Assembly (NCBI GenBank): GCA_963705525.1
Contig: CAVPJW010000003.1
Coordinates: forward strand, 496,001 to 560,000
DNA: 64,000 nt
Direction of reading: 5' to 3'
DNA from: CAVPJW01 sp963705525
GTDB lineage: Bacteria; Acidobacteriota; Vicinamibacteria; Vicinamibacterales; CAVPJW01
Position numbers and translations under genes: made by a program. This document shows positions 19,128 through 28,055 of the stretch, in pieces. Numbering within the stretch: position 1 is the stretch's first letter; each line of letters opens with the position of its first letter. The notes under the pieces are model-generated. The model saw only the letters and a list, made by a program, of their open reading frames with translations. It did not search any database and was not told where the DNA came from.

Positions 19128-19152
19128 TCCGCGCTTTTGAGGGAGACGGAAA

Positions 19153-20133
19153 ATGCCGGTATCGATTCTGGACAGGCTGAAGCAGGGCGTTGTGCTCGGC
19201 GACGGAGGGTATCTCCTCGCGCTCGAGAGCCGCGGCTACGTGCAGGCGGGCCCGTTTACTCCCGAGGTCACCATCGAGCATCCCAACGCGCTGCGGGCGC
19301 TCCATCAGGAATTCGTTCACGCGGGCGCCGAGGTGCTCCAGGTGCTCGCGTTCTACGCCAGCGAGAACAAGCTCGCGCAAATCGGCTACGCGAATCGGCT
19401 GGGTGAGATCAACCGCGCCGCGGTGCGCATCGCGCGCGAGGTCGCGGGCGGAAAGATTCTGGTCGCCGGGGATATCTGCCTGACCTGGAAGTACGAGGAG
19501 GGTAGTCCTTCAGCGGCTGACGAATGCCGCCGCCTCTTCGACGATCAGATCCGGTTTCAGATGGAAGAAGGCGTCGACTTCTTCATCGGTGAAACGTTTC
19601 TCCACGTCGGCGAGGCATTGATCGCGCTCGAGCGGATCAAGAAGACGGGACTTCCGGCCATGGTGACCCTGGCCTTCGAAGGTCCGAAGACGCGCGATGG
19701 GAAGACCGCCGGCGAAGCCGCTCGTGCCCTCGAAGGAGCCGGCGCCGACATCGTGGGCACGAACTGCTTCATGGACCCCGCGCACATGCTGCCGATTGTT
19801 GAGCAGATGCGAAAAGCAGTGTCCTGCCATGTGGCCGCCCAGCCGGTCGGCTACAAGTGCACGGACGAAGTCCCGTTCTTCCCGGGCCAGAAAGGTTTTC
19901 CCGATCGCCTCGATCCATATCAGCTCACGCGCTATGAGCTCGGCGACTTCGCCGGTCGCGTCCGCGACCTTGGCGTGAACTTCATCGGCGGCTGCTGCGG
20001 CTGCCAGGGCTCGCACATCCGCCAGATGGCCCGAGCCCTCGGCAAGGTGCCGGTGGAAGATCGCGAATGGCAGATCGATTACGCGCACCCGCAGTCGGCG
20101 ACGGAGGCGTACAAGAAGTTGAGAGAGGCGTGA
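19153..20133 (+). CDS. Betaine-homocysteine S-methyltransferase-like protein
   Basis: This 326-residue (beta/alpha)8 enzyme is strikingly close to vertebrate BHMT at its start: LGDGGYLLALESRGYVQAGP, then EHPNALRALHQEF and FYASENKL. The three Zn ligands are present as Cys in IVGTNCFMDP and the pair in FIGGCCGCQGSHIR, matching Cys217, Cys299 and Cys300 of human BHMT as I recall them. The family moves a methyl group from glycine betaine or a similar onium compound to homocysteine, giving methionine and dimethylglycine. A neighbouring TMADH-type flavoprotein and SSS importer fit a betaine degradation route. Other homocysteine methyl donors cannot be excluded. Only the repeat array separates it from the upstream operon. 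Confidence 0.85.
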   Translation: MPVSILDRLKQGVVLGDGGYLLALESRGYVQAGPFTPEVTIEHPNALRALHQEFVHAGAEVLQVLAFYASENKLAQIGYANRLGEINRAAVRIAREVAGGKILVAGDICLTWKYEEGSPSAADECRRLFDDQIRFQMEEGVDFFIGETFLHVGEALIALERIKKTGLPAMVTLAFEGPKTRDGKTAGEAARALEGAGADIVGTNCFMDPAHMLPIVEQMRKAVSCHVAAQPVGYKCTDEVPFFPGQKGFPDRLDPYQLTRYELGDFAGRVRDLGVNFIGGCCGCQGSHIRQMARALGKVPVEDREWQIDYAHPQSATEAYKKLREA

Positions 20134-20188
20134 AGTCCCGGATATCACGCCCTGCGTGATCGCCAGCTGGAGACCGTTCAATCGTCCG

Positions 20189-22174
20189 TCATTGTCCGAG
20201 CCACATCATCCAGACACGCAGGCCGTCCCAAGCGATCGCAACAACACCCGCCATCGCGACCATCGCGCCGAGACGTGACCGCACGCTGATGGCGCCGAGC
20301 GCGTACGCTGCCAGCCATACCAACATCGGCGTCGCTGCGAGATTCGCTCGGAGCTCGACCGAGGAGAAGAAGCCCAGCGCCGTTGCGAACAACCAAACAA
20401 TACCCCACGCCGCCAAAATCAGCGTGAGACTCTCGCGGCGGCGGGATCGCCCAAGCAGCAGCGCGCCTGCAATTGCCGACACCAACAGCGCCAGGCCCGG
20501 CAAACCGTAGTCGTTCGAGAACTGATCCTCGGTAATCCAGCGCCGAAACTTTGTTGCCGGTGTCGCCACCATCGATGTTGTCGACGCCTCATCCACGCCA
20601 GAAATGACCCGCGTGAATGTCTGCCGAAAAAGGGCGGTGAAGTGCGAGTAGTAGACGACGTACGAGACCGCACCTGCGGCGACCGTCGCGACGAGCAGCC
20701 AGATGCCAAGCCGTCGCTCGAAGACGGACCCGAACACGACCAGCATGCCGACCGCCATTGCGAGGATGAGCACACCGACAGCAAGCGTGCTGAAATGCGA
20801 GAGGAACGCAAGGGCGAACAGCACACCGGCCGCGATGAGCGCCTTCGGAGACACTGAGGATCCGGCGGCGTGCCAGGCGACCACTCCCATCGCTGTGCCG
20901 AAAAGGCCCTGCCCGAACAGGTTCGTCAGATTCGCGTGTCCGAGCGCCATGGCGGGGGCGCGCGTGACGGGCCAGAGCGCGGCGCCGAGGAGCGCGGCCC
21001 TCGGATCGTTCCACTGACGCCGCGCTGCCGCATAGATGAGGATGCCGATGCAGGCATCGGCGGCGAGAGCGAGGCCGCGCAGTAGATTCGCCAGCTCCTC
21101 TGTGGACGGGAACCACGACCAGAATGGTTGAGCGGCGACGTACAACCCGATCGCATAAGGGAACTCGAAGCCAGGGCTGGGCGTCAACGACGTGAAGAAA
21201 TAGACGCCGCGATGCACGAGTTGCGCGCGATGCACCTGGAACACGGCATCCGTCCGCGCGATCTGCGGATGCGTGAAGAAGGCCAGCTTCAGCGCACTCA
21301 GGCAGAGAACGAGTCCAACGGCGGTGGACCATTCGGGCAATCCCGCGATGACTGGCCGACGCCATCGCACGACGCCGACGACGGCACCGACGACGGCAAC
21401 GCCGACACCGATCCGAAGTAGCCGCTCGACATCGTCTCCCAGAAACGCGGCGTCGAGCAGCAGCAGCCAGGCGAATCCGGCGATCACGAAGCTCGCCATG
21501 AGCATGCCCAAGACGCGAGGCAGGCCGCACCAGAGCACCCCGCAGACCGAGAGCGCGATCGCGAGTCCGAACCTTGCCAGCGCCGGCCAGCTGGGGATGA
21601 AATAGCCCGACGCTGGCTCGAGCCGCACGGCATTCACCATGATGCCAAGCGAGCGGCGATCCTTTGGCGACGCGACAAACGTGTCGGGCACCTCAATTTT
21701 GACGAACGCTCCCCGACCAGGACGACTCCGTAGATCGACTGAAATGCGATCGCGTCTTCCGGAGATCTGCGACTGACCGGCAGGGGCATCGTCCACCAGA
21801 AGATTCACGGTCGGGGGCGGCGTGCCTGCCGGTCGGGGCGCCGCGACGTTCAGTGTCAACCGGTAGTCCTGAGATCGACTGAGATACGGGACCGCCACGC
21901 TGGAAGTGGCGCCCGTCCAGCTGAACTGACGACGGGTCTGTGCATCGATCTCGGCTGGAAAGAAGCCGTCGGTTTTGAACCATGCGCGGGTTCGGCCGGT
22001 CCAGCCGGCTCCACCGATCGGCGCTCTGAGCGTGGGCGGTGTCCACCATCGTGCGCCGGCCATGAGCAGTGTTGCCCCAACGAGCGCGCAGACGATGGCG
22101 GTGGCGCAGGCACCTACGCCTGACCGAAGAGCCTCTCTTCCCGGTCGAGAAGAGGCGGTGCTTTCTGGGAACAT
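20189..22174 (-). CDS. Multi-spanning membrane protein, glycosyltransferase (GT-C)-like
   Basis: The product has about 661 residues. Helix 1 (ATAIVCALVGATLLMAGA) is followed by a periplasmic beta-rich region of about 150 residues (NLLVDDAPAG, RDRISVDLRS). About 12 more hydrophobic helices come next. The layout and the acidic DAVFQVHRAQLV loop after a helix resemble membrane glycosyltransferases of the GT-C fold that use lipid-linked sugars, but no signature is strong enough to name a family. ATG 22174 was chosen; GTG 22198 would add eight residues. It stands alone, facing the BHMT-like gene and diverging from vapBC. Confidence 0.6.
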   Translation of the reverse strand: MFPESTASSRPGREALRSGVGACATAIVCALVGATLLMAGARWWTPPTLRAPIGGAGWTGRTRAWFKTDGFFPAEIDAQTRRQFSWTGATSSVAVPYLSRSQDYRLTLNVAAPRPAGTPPPTVNLLVDDAPAGQSQISGRRDRISVDLRSRPGRGAFVKIEVPDTFVASPKDRRSLGIMVNAVRLEPASGYFIPSWPALARFGLAIALSVCGVLWCGLPRVLGMLMASFVIAGFAWLLLLDAAFLGDDVERLLRIGVGVAVVGAVVGVVRWRRPVIAGLPEWSTAVGLVLCLSALKLAFFTHPQIARTDAVFQVHRAQLVHRGVYFFTSLTPSPGFEFPYAIGLYVAAQPFWSWFPSTEELANLLRGLALAADACIGILIYAAARRQWNDPRAALLGAALWPVTRAPAMALGHANLTNLFGQGLFGTAMGVVAWHAAGSSVSPKALIAAGVLFALAFLSHFSTLAVGVLILAMAVGMLVVFGSVFERRLGIWLLVATVAAGAVSYVVYYSHFTALFRQTFTRVISGVDEASTTSMVATPATKFRRWITEDQFSNDYGLPGLALLVSAIAGALLLGRSRRRESLTLILAAWGIVWLFATALGFFSSVELRANLAATPMLVWLAAYALGAISVRSRLGAMVAMAGVVAIAWDGLRVWMMWLGQ

Positions 22175-22282
22175 GAAGAGTTGCGGCGAGGGTACCACAA
22201 GGCATCAGCCGTGAAGGCCAGGCACGCTGTCAATTGCGAGCGGGATTGGCCGAGCACGGACTCCATGGCGGTCGACCCATAC

Positions 22283-22309
22283 TTATGGTAGTATTACATG
22301 ATTATGGTA
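22283..22309 (+). promoter_or_regulatory. Candidate autoregulatory operator of the TA module
   Basis: The octamer TTATGGTA occurs at 22283-22290 and again at 22302-22309, 19 bp apart and therefore on roughly the same DNA face. The second copy overlaps the antitoxin start codons. Paired short sites at the start of an RHH antitoxin gene are typical binding sites for the VapBC complex. This is inferred from position and repetition only. Confidence 0.4.
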
Positions 22310-22582
22310 AGGATCACCTTTTCATTGGACGACGCGACCGTCTCCCAGATTCGACAGACGGCCGCGCGGCTTCGCAAGCCACAGAGCCACGTGGTGCGTG
22401 AGGCGGTGGCAGACTACGCGGCCCGGGCCGATCGGCTCAGCGAGCGCGAACGCCTGCAGGCGCTGGGCATCCTCGAGCGGCTGCGCGAGGCGAGGGCCAC
22501 ACGGCCAGCCGCCGAAGTAGATCGCGAGCTGCAATCTATCCGGTCGGCGCGCCGCGCCGGTGGACGACGGCGGCCTGCATGA
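22298..22582 (+). CDS. vapB: Ribbon-helix-helix (CopG-type) antitoxin
   Basis: The 94-residue protein has a short N-terminal strand MVRITFSLDD, then helices QIRQTAARLRKPQSHVVREA forming the RHH DNA-binding dimer, and a basic, mostly helical tail that would wrap the toxin. Translation may begin at ATG 22298 or two codons later at ATG 22304. Its end overlaps the PIN-domain gene by four bases, the usual coupling in type II toxin-antitoxin operons. It should neutralise the toxin and repress its own promoter. Confidence 0.85.
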   Translation: MIMVRITFSLDDATVSQIRQTAARLRKPQSHVVREAVADYAARADRLSERERLQALGILERLREARATRPAAEVDRELQSIRSARRAGGRRRPA

Positions 22583-22953
22583 TTGTCCATGTGGACACCT
22601 CGGCGCTGGTCGACGCATTGACCGGCCCACGCCGATCACTCGACAAGCTGATCACGCTGACCGACCAGGGCCATCGGATGATGCTCTCGACGATTGTGTT
22701 GTACGAGTGGCTCCGGGGCCCGCGCACCAGAGCCGAACTGGCGGGGCAGGAGGAGCTTTTTCCGCAGGACGCGGCCGTCGCCTTCGGCACCGGGGAAGCG
22801 GCGCTGGCGTCCCGGCTGTACAAGCAGGTGTCGCGAGCACGAGGTCGCGAAATCGACCTTGCAGTGGCCGCCTGCGCCATCGCAAACGGCGCGGCGATCT
22901 GGACGCTCAATCCACGCGATTTCCGAGACGTCCCGGACGTGCGCCTGGTCTGA
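22579..22953 (+). CDS. vapC: PIN-domain ribonuclease toxin
   Basis: The 124-residue PIN domain keeps the acidic cluster: Asp6 in IVHVDTSALVD, a glutamate in VLYEWLRGPR, and the aspartate of REIDLAVAACAIANGA, with ends WTLNPRDFRDVP. PIN toxins are Mg-dependent endoribonucleases acting on tRNA or rRNA. The ATGA overlap with the antitoxin gene and the full length indicate a functional module. The target is not predictable from sequence. Confidence 0.88.
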   Translation: MIVHVDTSALVDALTGPRRSLDKLITLTDQGHRMMLSTIVLYEWLRGPRTRAELAGQEELFPQDAAVAFGTGEAALASRLYKQVSRARGREIDLAVAACAIANGAAIWTLNPRDFRDVPDVRLV

Positions 22954-23018
22954 GGATCCGGTCAGCGTGTAAGTTCGCGAGGCGCGACTGTGCTGGCGCC
23001 GACTTCATCGCGCTCTGA

Positions 23019-25382
23019 TCATGGCCTCGTCAACCGGCCCGCCACCTCCTGAACCCTCCCCGCGCTACATCCCGCCTGTTGCGCGGCCGCGACACACAGC
23101 GCTGCATCATCACGCCGTCCCAGCGTCAACGCCGCAGCGGCGAGTTCGAGCAGGGTCTCACCTGCAGAACATCCGTATACATAGGAAAAGTTGAACGCGT
23201 CGCGCTTCTCGAAGAGCCTGAGCGCCGTGTCGAAGAGCTCCGAGCTGCCGCTTGCCCGCACGAGGCCTGCCTGTGCCTGGACGACCAGATGCCCGCCGCC
23301 GAGCGCCTGCGGGCGGCCACGAAAGTGGGCCAGCGCCTGATTGAACGCCGCCTCGGCTGCCGGTCGGTCGTCCTGCAGAAGTGTGGTGCGACCCAGATAG
23401 CAGAGCGCCACCCCGCGCTGGGTATCGCGGTACATGTGATCAGTCTGCTCGATGTGATCCAGCGCGGCGAGACACTCCCGGCGCGCCTCGTCCAGCCGGC
23501 CCATTCGCCTCAGCGTCTCGCCGACGAACGCACGAGCGCCAACGCTCGGACGCCTGCCCGGTGTCGGTGTGTTCTCCACCTCCACGGCCTTCCGAAAAGA
23601 CCAAAGTGCCTCGCCAAGTCTGTCCATTTCGAGATGCGTGGATCCGAGGGCAAGCCAGACGAAGCCGTGATCGGGATCGAGAACTGCAGCGTGCTGGAGC
23701 ATTTCAAGGGCTTTCTCGAAACGGCCCGCGCCGAGAAGGATGCCGCCAGCAAAATAGGGCGCCCACCCGATGCGTCCATCGAGCTCAATCGCCCGACGCA
23801 TCTCGTCGAGCGCGTCGTCGATGCGCCCCTGTCTCCAAAGCGCATATCCCAGCCATACGTGAGGATCGGCGAGATCAGGCGCCGCCTCGATGGCGCGACG
23901 AGCGTAATCGGTCGCGGCGTCGAGTTCGGCGGGATCGGTGGTGAACGGGAACCGCATCGCGTGCGCCGCCGCGATGCCCGAGAGCGCCGATGCATACACG
24001 GGGTCTCGATCCACGGCCCGCTCGAACAGCTCGAGTGCGTGGGACATCGATCCTTTTTCGAGCCGCTGCCAGAGACGGAGTCCGCGCGCGTACGATTCAT
24101 ACGCGCTCAGTTGCGGCGTCTGCGGCCGGCTCTGGTCTGCCGGCACTTCGAGATTGAGCGCTCTGGCGGCCAATGAGGAGAGGCGATCCTGCATCTGAAA
24201 GATGCTCTCGAGGCTCCCATCCACCTTTTCGGCCATGACGACGCGACCGGTGGCCACCTCGGTCAGTCGCGCGGTCAGGCGGACCGTCGCGCCGATCTTC
24301 TGAAAGCTTCCCGACAACACCCAGCGGCAACCCAGTCGCTGCGCGATGCCAACGGCATCGTCGGCGCCTTCGAGCCGTTCGACCGCTGCGCGGGCTCTCA
24401 GCAGTTGCTCGCGACCCACGACTCGCAGGCCATCGACTCGTGAGAGATCAGTCGTAAGGCTCTCGGCCATTCCGCTGCCCAGCCAGGCATCCGTCGAGTC
24501 CTTCGACAGATTCTGGAAGTCCACGATCGCCAGCGTATCGGGCAACGCCGTGCGCACCACGTCGTCGCCAGGGTTCTGGAGATCACCGAGCATCTCGGCC
24601 GCCGATGCGTAACGTGCCGTGCGGTCGCGTGCGAGTGCCCTGCTGAGTGCATTCGAAATGGCCGGAGGTACGGTGTCAGCCGGCAACGGGACCGGATCGC
24701 GTGTCAGCACCGACAGGATCCTCTCTGTCGGCGTCTTGCCTGGGAATGCCGGTTGACCCGAAAGTAGTTCGTACAGGACCGCACCCACGGCAAAGACGTC
24801 GGTCTGAGCGTCGAGCGGCTGACCGTTGATCTGCTCCGGCGCCATGTAGCCGAGCGTGCCGAGGATGGCGTGGTCAGCCGTGAGGTTGGTTTGGGTCGGT
24901 GGCGCGACGTCGAGTGACAGCACGTGCTTGGCGAGACCGAAGTCCAGCAGCTTCGCAAGGCCGCCAGATGTCAGCATGATGTTTTCGGGCTTTACGTCGC
25001 GGTGAATGATACCGGCCGCGTGTGCATGACCGAGCGCTTCGAGCACGGTCGTGACGATGCCGAGCGCATCCGGCAGTGCCAGCCGACCGTGGGCGAGCTT
25101 CTGTCGAAGTGTCTGGCCGTCCACATACTCCATGGCGATGAACAACCGGCCGTCGTCTTCGCCGGCTTCGTAGAACGTCGCAATGCCTGGATGTTGGAGT
25201 TGTGCGCAAGCATCGGCCTCTCTGAGCAGACGCGATCGCAGCGCAGCATCCGGCTGATCGGGCAGCAGCTTCATGGCTGCCGTCCGGCCGAGAGCAAGAT
25301 CCCGCGCGAGATACACGGTGCCCATTCCGCCGGCGCCGAGCGGCTTCTCGATTCGATAGTGTGAGATCGTCGTGCCAATCAT
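23019..25382 (-). CDS. Cytosolic Ser/Thr kinase with TolB/FlgO-like and TPR domains
   Basis: The gene is intact and encodes 787 residues. The kinase domain (about 1-265) shows GAGGMGTVY, AAMKLLPD, HRDVKPENIM, DFGLA and GTLGYMAPEQ. A second domain (about 275-410) begins DTLAIVDFQNLSKD and has the FlgO/TolB-N-like LGSGMAESLTTDLSRVDGLRVVGR pattern seen in adenylate cyclases and kinases of this type. About nine TPRs follow to the end (for example AYFAGGILLGAGRFEKALEM). There is no membrane helix, so unlike the other two kinases it acts in the cytosol. Targets are unknown. It converges on vapBC, with 65 bp between stops. Confidence 0.9.
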   Translation of the reverse strand: MIGTTISHYRIEKPLGAGGMGTVYLARDLALGRTAAMKLLPDQPDAALRSRLLREADACAQLQHPGIATFYEAGEDDGRLFIAMEYVDGQTLRQKLAHGRLALPDALGIVTTVLEALGHAHAAGIIHRDVKPENIMLTSGGLAKLLDFGLAKHVLSLDVAPPTQTNLTADHAILGTLGYMAPEQINGQPLDAQTDVFAVGAVLYELLSGQPAFPGKTPTERILSVLTRDPVPLPADTVPPAISNALSRALARDRTARYASAAEMLGDLQNPGDDVVRTALPDTLAIVDFQNLSKDSTDAWLGSGMAESLTTDLSRVDGLRVVGREQLLRARAAVERLEGADDAVGIAQRLGCRWVLSGSFQKIGATVRLTARLTEVATGRVVMAEKVDGSLESIFQMQDRLSSLAARALNLEVPADQSRPQTPQLSAYESYARGLRLWQRLEKGSMSHALELFERAVDRDPVYASALSGIAAAHAMRFPFTTDPAELDAATDYARRAIEAAPDLADPHVWLGYALWRQGRIDDALDEMRRAIELDGRIGWAPYFAGGILLGAGRFEKALEMLQHAAVLDPDHGFVWLALGSTHLEMDRLGEALWSFRKAVEVENTPTPGRRPSVGARAFVGETLRRMGRLDEARRECLAALDHIEQTDHMYRDTQRGVALCYLGRTTLLQDDRPAAEAAFNQALAHFRGRPQALGGGHLVVQAQAGLVRASGSSELFDTALRLFEKRDAFNFSYVYGCSAGETLLELAAAALTLGRRDDAALCVAAAQQAGCSAGRVQEVAGRLTRP

Positions 25383-25409
25383 CGGGTGGCCGGAATGGTT
25401 CGATCGGGC

Positions 25410-26282
25410 TCAGGCCTGACGACGGGCGTAGTCGCGGACTGATGTCAGGCGCACCGGAAATTCCTTGAGAACCGAGTCCATCTGGATCGAGCAGCCTCGC
25501 GCGGTCGCCAGCGCGAGTCCCGCGAGAGATGCCTGGAGCGAGTCCGTGGCCGACGCCAGCTGCGCCTCGAGTGCCGCCTCGGGCACGTGCTGGACGTCAA
25601 TCGACCGATCGAGTTCTTCCTCGAAGATCCTGACTACGTCCATCTGGCTGAGGGCCTCTGGCCCACCGAGATCGATGCTGCGGTTGCGCGCCGCGGGATT
25701 GTCGATGGACTCGGCGGCGAACTGGGCCACATCCAGAAATGAAATCCAGCTGGTCTTCCCGAGACCGGCGCCGAAGATGCGCGCCCGTCCTTCTTTCGGC
25801 TCGAATCCGAGATGTGGTCCCAGCCAGATCTCCATGAAGTTCGTCGGCCGCAGGATTGTGTACGTGAGCGCCGCCCTTTTCAACCGCTCTTCGACCTCGC
25901 GCTTGGCAGCCTGCAATGGAAAGTCGGCCGGCAGATCGGCGAACGAGACATAGACGAAGTGTTGGACGCCAGCCCTCTCGGCCGCCGAAATGAGCGCAAG
26001 CTGGCCGTCGCGATCGACCGACTCGATCGAATCTCCCGCGTTCTTCGAAATAGTGGAGCTGGCGGTCGAGATGACAGCGCGCGCTCCCGCGCACGCAGAC
26101 TGAAGCGAGACGGGATCCTTGAGATCGCCTTGCGCGAGCTCCACACCCATTGAACGCAAACGGGTGATCTTCTCGGCGCTGGAACTCGGCCGCGTCATTG
26201 CCCGAGTCCGGTGGCCGCGTTCGGTCAGCAGGCGGCAGATCTCCGCGCCAAGCAGGCCGGTCGCGCCAACAACGAGAATCAT
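25410..26282 (-). CDS. NmrA/atypical SDR NAD(P)-binding protein
   Basis: The 290-residue protein starts with the Rossmann motif MILVVGATGLLGAEICRLL, as in NmrA-like and complex-I-assembly SDRs. It continues with GDLKDPVSLQSAC and YTILRPTNFMEIWLG, and has a C-terminal substrate part ending DYARRQA. The canonical Tyr-x3-Lys is absent, so it may be a redox sensor or isomerase rather than a dehydrogenase. It lies 27 bp downstream of nothing but the kinase start in the opposite reading order: its stop precedes the kinase start on the minus strand, so the pair may share a transcript led by this gene. Confidence 0.8.
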   Translation of the reverse strand: MILVVGATGLLGAEICRLLTERGHRTRAMTRPSSSAEKITRLRSMGVELAQGDLKDPVSLQSACAGARAVISTASSTISKNAGDSIESVDRDGQLALISAAERAGVQHFVYVSFADLPADFPLQAAKREVEERLKRAALTYTILRPTNFMEIWLGPHLGFEPKEGRARIFGAGLGKTSWISFLDVAQFAAESIDNPAARNRSIDLGGPEALSQMDVVRIFEEELDRSIDVQHVPEAALEAQLASATDSLQASLAGLALATARGCSIQMDSVLKEFPVRLTSVRDYARRQA

Positions 26283-26411
26283 GGCGTCTCCTCGTTTCGA
26301 GCGGGTTGCTGAGTGCGGTGTGTCGAGCGGTTCAGTGAGGAGCTATCTTAGCGGATCCGCGGTAGAATCCCCTTCCGTCTCCGGGAAGTTCGCCGCCAAA
26401 CCAGCCATCAC

Positions 26412-27224
26412 ATGGTCAGGCTCCTCGCCTTCGTACTGAGCCTCGCCGGCCTGCTTCTGACCTTGCTGTGGATCATTCAGCGCCGGATGATCTACTTTCC
26501 GATCGCCGATATTCCCACCCCTGCGCAGGTAGGTCTGCCTCGAGGTGTAGAGGTGAGCTTCAAGACCAGCGATGACCTGACGCTGAACGGATGGTTCGTG
26601 CCGGCGCGAACGGCCGACTCCAAAACCATCGTGATCGTTTTCAATGGCAATGCCGGAAATCGCGCATTCCGTGCGGACCTGGCTGCCCGTCTCTCAGACG
26701 CGAGCCTTGCCGTGCTCCTGTTCGACTATCGGGGGTACGGCGAGAATCCCGGTTCGCCGTCGGAAGGTGGACTTGCGCTCGATGCGCAAGCCGCCCGGCG
26801 CTATGCGGAATCACGCGCCGATGTGGACAAACGCCGCATCGTCTATTTCGGCGAATCGCTGGGCGCCGCGGTCGCGATCCGGCTGGCCGTCGAGCATCGC
26901 CCGCGAGCTCTCATCCTCAGGTCGCCGTTCACGTCGCTCGTCGACATCGGCCGATTTCACTATCGTTTCCTGCCAGTCTCGTGGCTGCTTCGCGATCGCT
27001 TTCCCTCGCTCGACTGGATCCGGCGACTGGACTGTCCCCTGCTTGTCGTCGCCGGAAGCGACGACACCATCATTCCGCGAGCTCAGAGCGAGCGCTTGTT
27101 CGCCGCCGCTCGCGGTCCGAAGACATTGGTGACAATTGACAGCGCTGATCACAATGACGAGGAGCTGGTGGCCGGAGCCAAGGTTGTCGCGGCGGTGACT
27201 CAGTTCCTCGAGTCGCTTCCGTGA
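26412..27224 (+). CDS. Membrane-anchored alpha/beta hydrolase (ABHD13/BEM46-like)
   Basis: The 270-residue protein begins with a signal anchor (LLAFVLSLAGLLLTLLWII). The alpha/beta hydrolase core has the oxyanion strand VIVFNGNAGNR, the RGYGENPGSPSEGG block, nucleophile Ser in YFGESLGAAVA, acid in VAGSDDTIIP and His in DSADHNDE. The order and spacing fit the BEM46/ABHD13 subgroup, for which no general substrate is known. It is probably a serine esterase or lipase at the membrane. It is divergent from the NmrA-like gene over a 129-bp spacer. Confidence 0.85.
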   Translation: MVRLLAFVLSLAGLLLTLLWIIQRRMIYFPIADIPTPAQVGLPRGVEVSFKTSDDLTLNGWFVPARTADSKTIVIVFNGNAGNRAFRADLAARLSDASLAVLLFDYRGYGENPGSPSEGGLALDAQAARRYAESRADVDKRRIVYFGESLGAAVAIRLAVEHRPRALILRSPFTSLVDIGRFHYRFLPVSWLLRDRFPSLDWIRRLDCPLLVVAGSDDTIIPRAQSERLFAAARGPKTLVTIDSADHNDEELVAGAKVVAAVTQFLESLP

Positions 27225-27275
27225 GCAACCCGGTGACGGCCTCTCGGGGATGCGCTCACGCGAGTGACACCCCGC

Positions 27276-27926
27276 TCAATCTCCGACTGCGCCCTTGAAC
27301 TGATCATCCTCATCCGCGAATAGCACGTTGAAGCTCGTCAGCGAACCGTAACAACCGCTGATATACCCCTGCAGCTTCACCTTCACATCGTCCGGCAATT
27401 CGGCCGCGTTGACCTGCTGTTCGAGCGTCCGGAGACGGTTCCGCAGCATGACGACCTTGTGGAAGAAGGTCTCGATGGGCCACGTCTTTTCCTGCAGGCC
27501 CGGGGTTCCGGGACGTAGCACGAACGTGCCGCCGCGCCATTTGTCGGATGGTGCGACGGCCGAGATGCCGCACTCCTCGCGAATGATTCGCCGCAGCACG
27601 AGTTCGAGATCCACATTACTCTCGTCGACAGTCATGAGTGGCGCAATCCTTTCACGGTCGGCAACGATGGGGAAGGGCTCGTGGGAAGATGAGGAATTGC
27701 GACGCGGTGATCGCGACGCTGAACCAGACTCGACGCGTGCGGCGGATGGGTCGACTCTGGGACCGCCACGATAGTTGTGCTCGCTGTGACAGAAGCCGCA
27801 GTCGACGCGGATAGGCTGGCCCTCAGGATCCGCGGCGATCACGGTGTGCATGCGATCGGCCTTGCACGCGCGACAGTAATCCTCGATCGTCTCGCCCGCC
27901 CGGTAGCGTCGGCCACCTGCAACCAT
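27276..27926 (-). CDS. Unknown protein with N-terminal zinc ribbon
   Basis: The 216-residue soluble protein starts at ATG 27926. A zinc ribbon is formed by CRAC (residues 18-21) and CGFC (about 43-46), with HSEHNYRGG following. A Ser/Arg-rich spacer comes next. Then there is a conserved-looking helical domain of about 120 residues (VDLELVLRRIIREECG, WRGGTFVLRPGTPGLQEKTWPIETFFHKVVMLRN split by GG and P residues) ending in a coiled segment RNRLRTLEQQVN. I do not recognise the family. The phrase KWRGGTFVLRPG and the helical pairing suggest a DNA- or RNA-associated role, but that is a guess. Confidence 0.65.
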   Translation of the reverse strand: MVAGGRRYRAGETIEDYCRACKADRMHTVIAADPEGQPIRVDCGFCHSEHNYRGGPRVDPSAARVESGSASRSPRRNSSSSHEPFPIVADRERIAPLMTVDESNVDLELVLRRIIREECGISAVAPSDKWRGGTFVLRPGTPGLQEKTWPIETFFHKVVMLRNRLRTLEQQVNAAELPDDVKVKLQGYISGCYGSLTSFNVLFADEDDQFKGAVGD

Positions 27927-28055
27927 GGCTGGAGTCTACTCCACGTACGTCAACGTTCGCGATGATTGAAAGCGGTTGCAGTTTTGCGGCCGACAGGTGC
28001 ACCATCTCCCATTCGACCAGGGTTCACACAACTGATCGTCCCAAGGAGCCACCTT

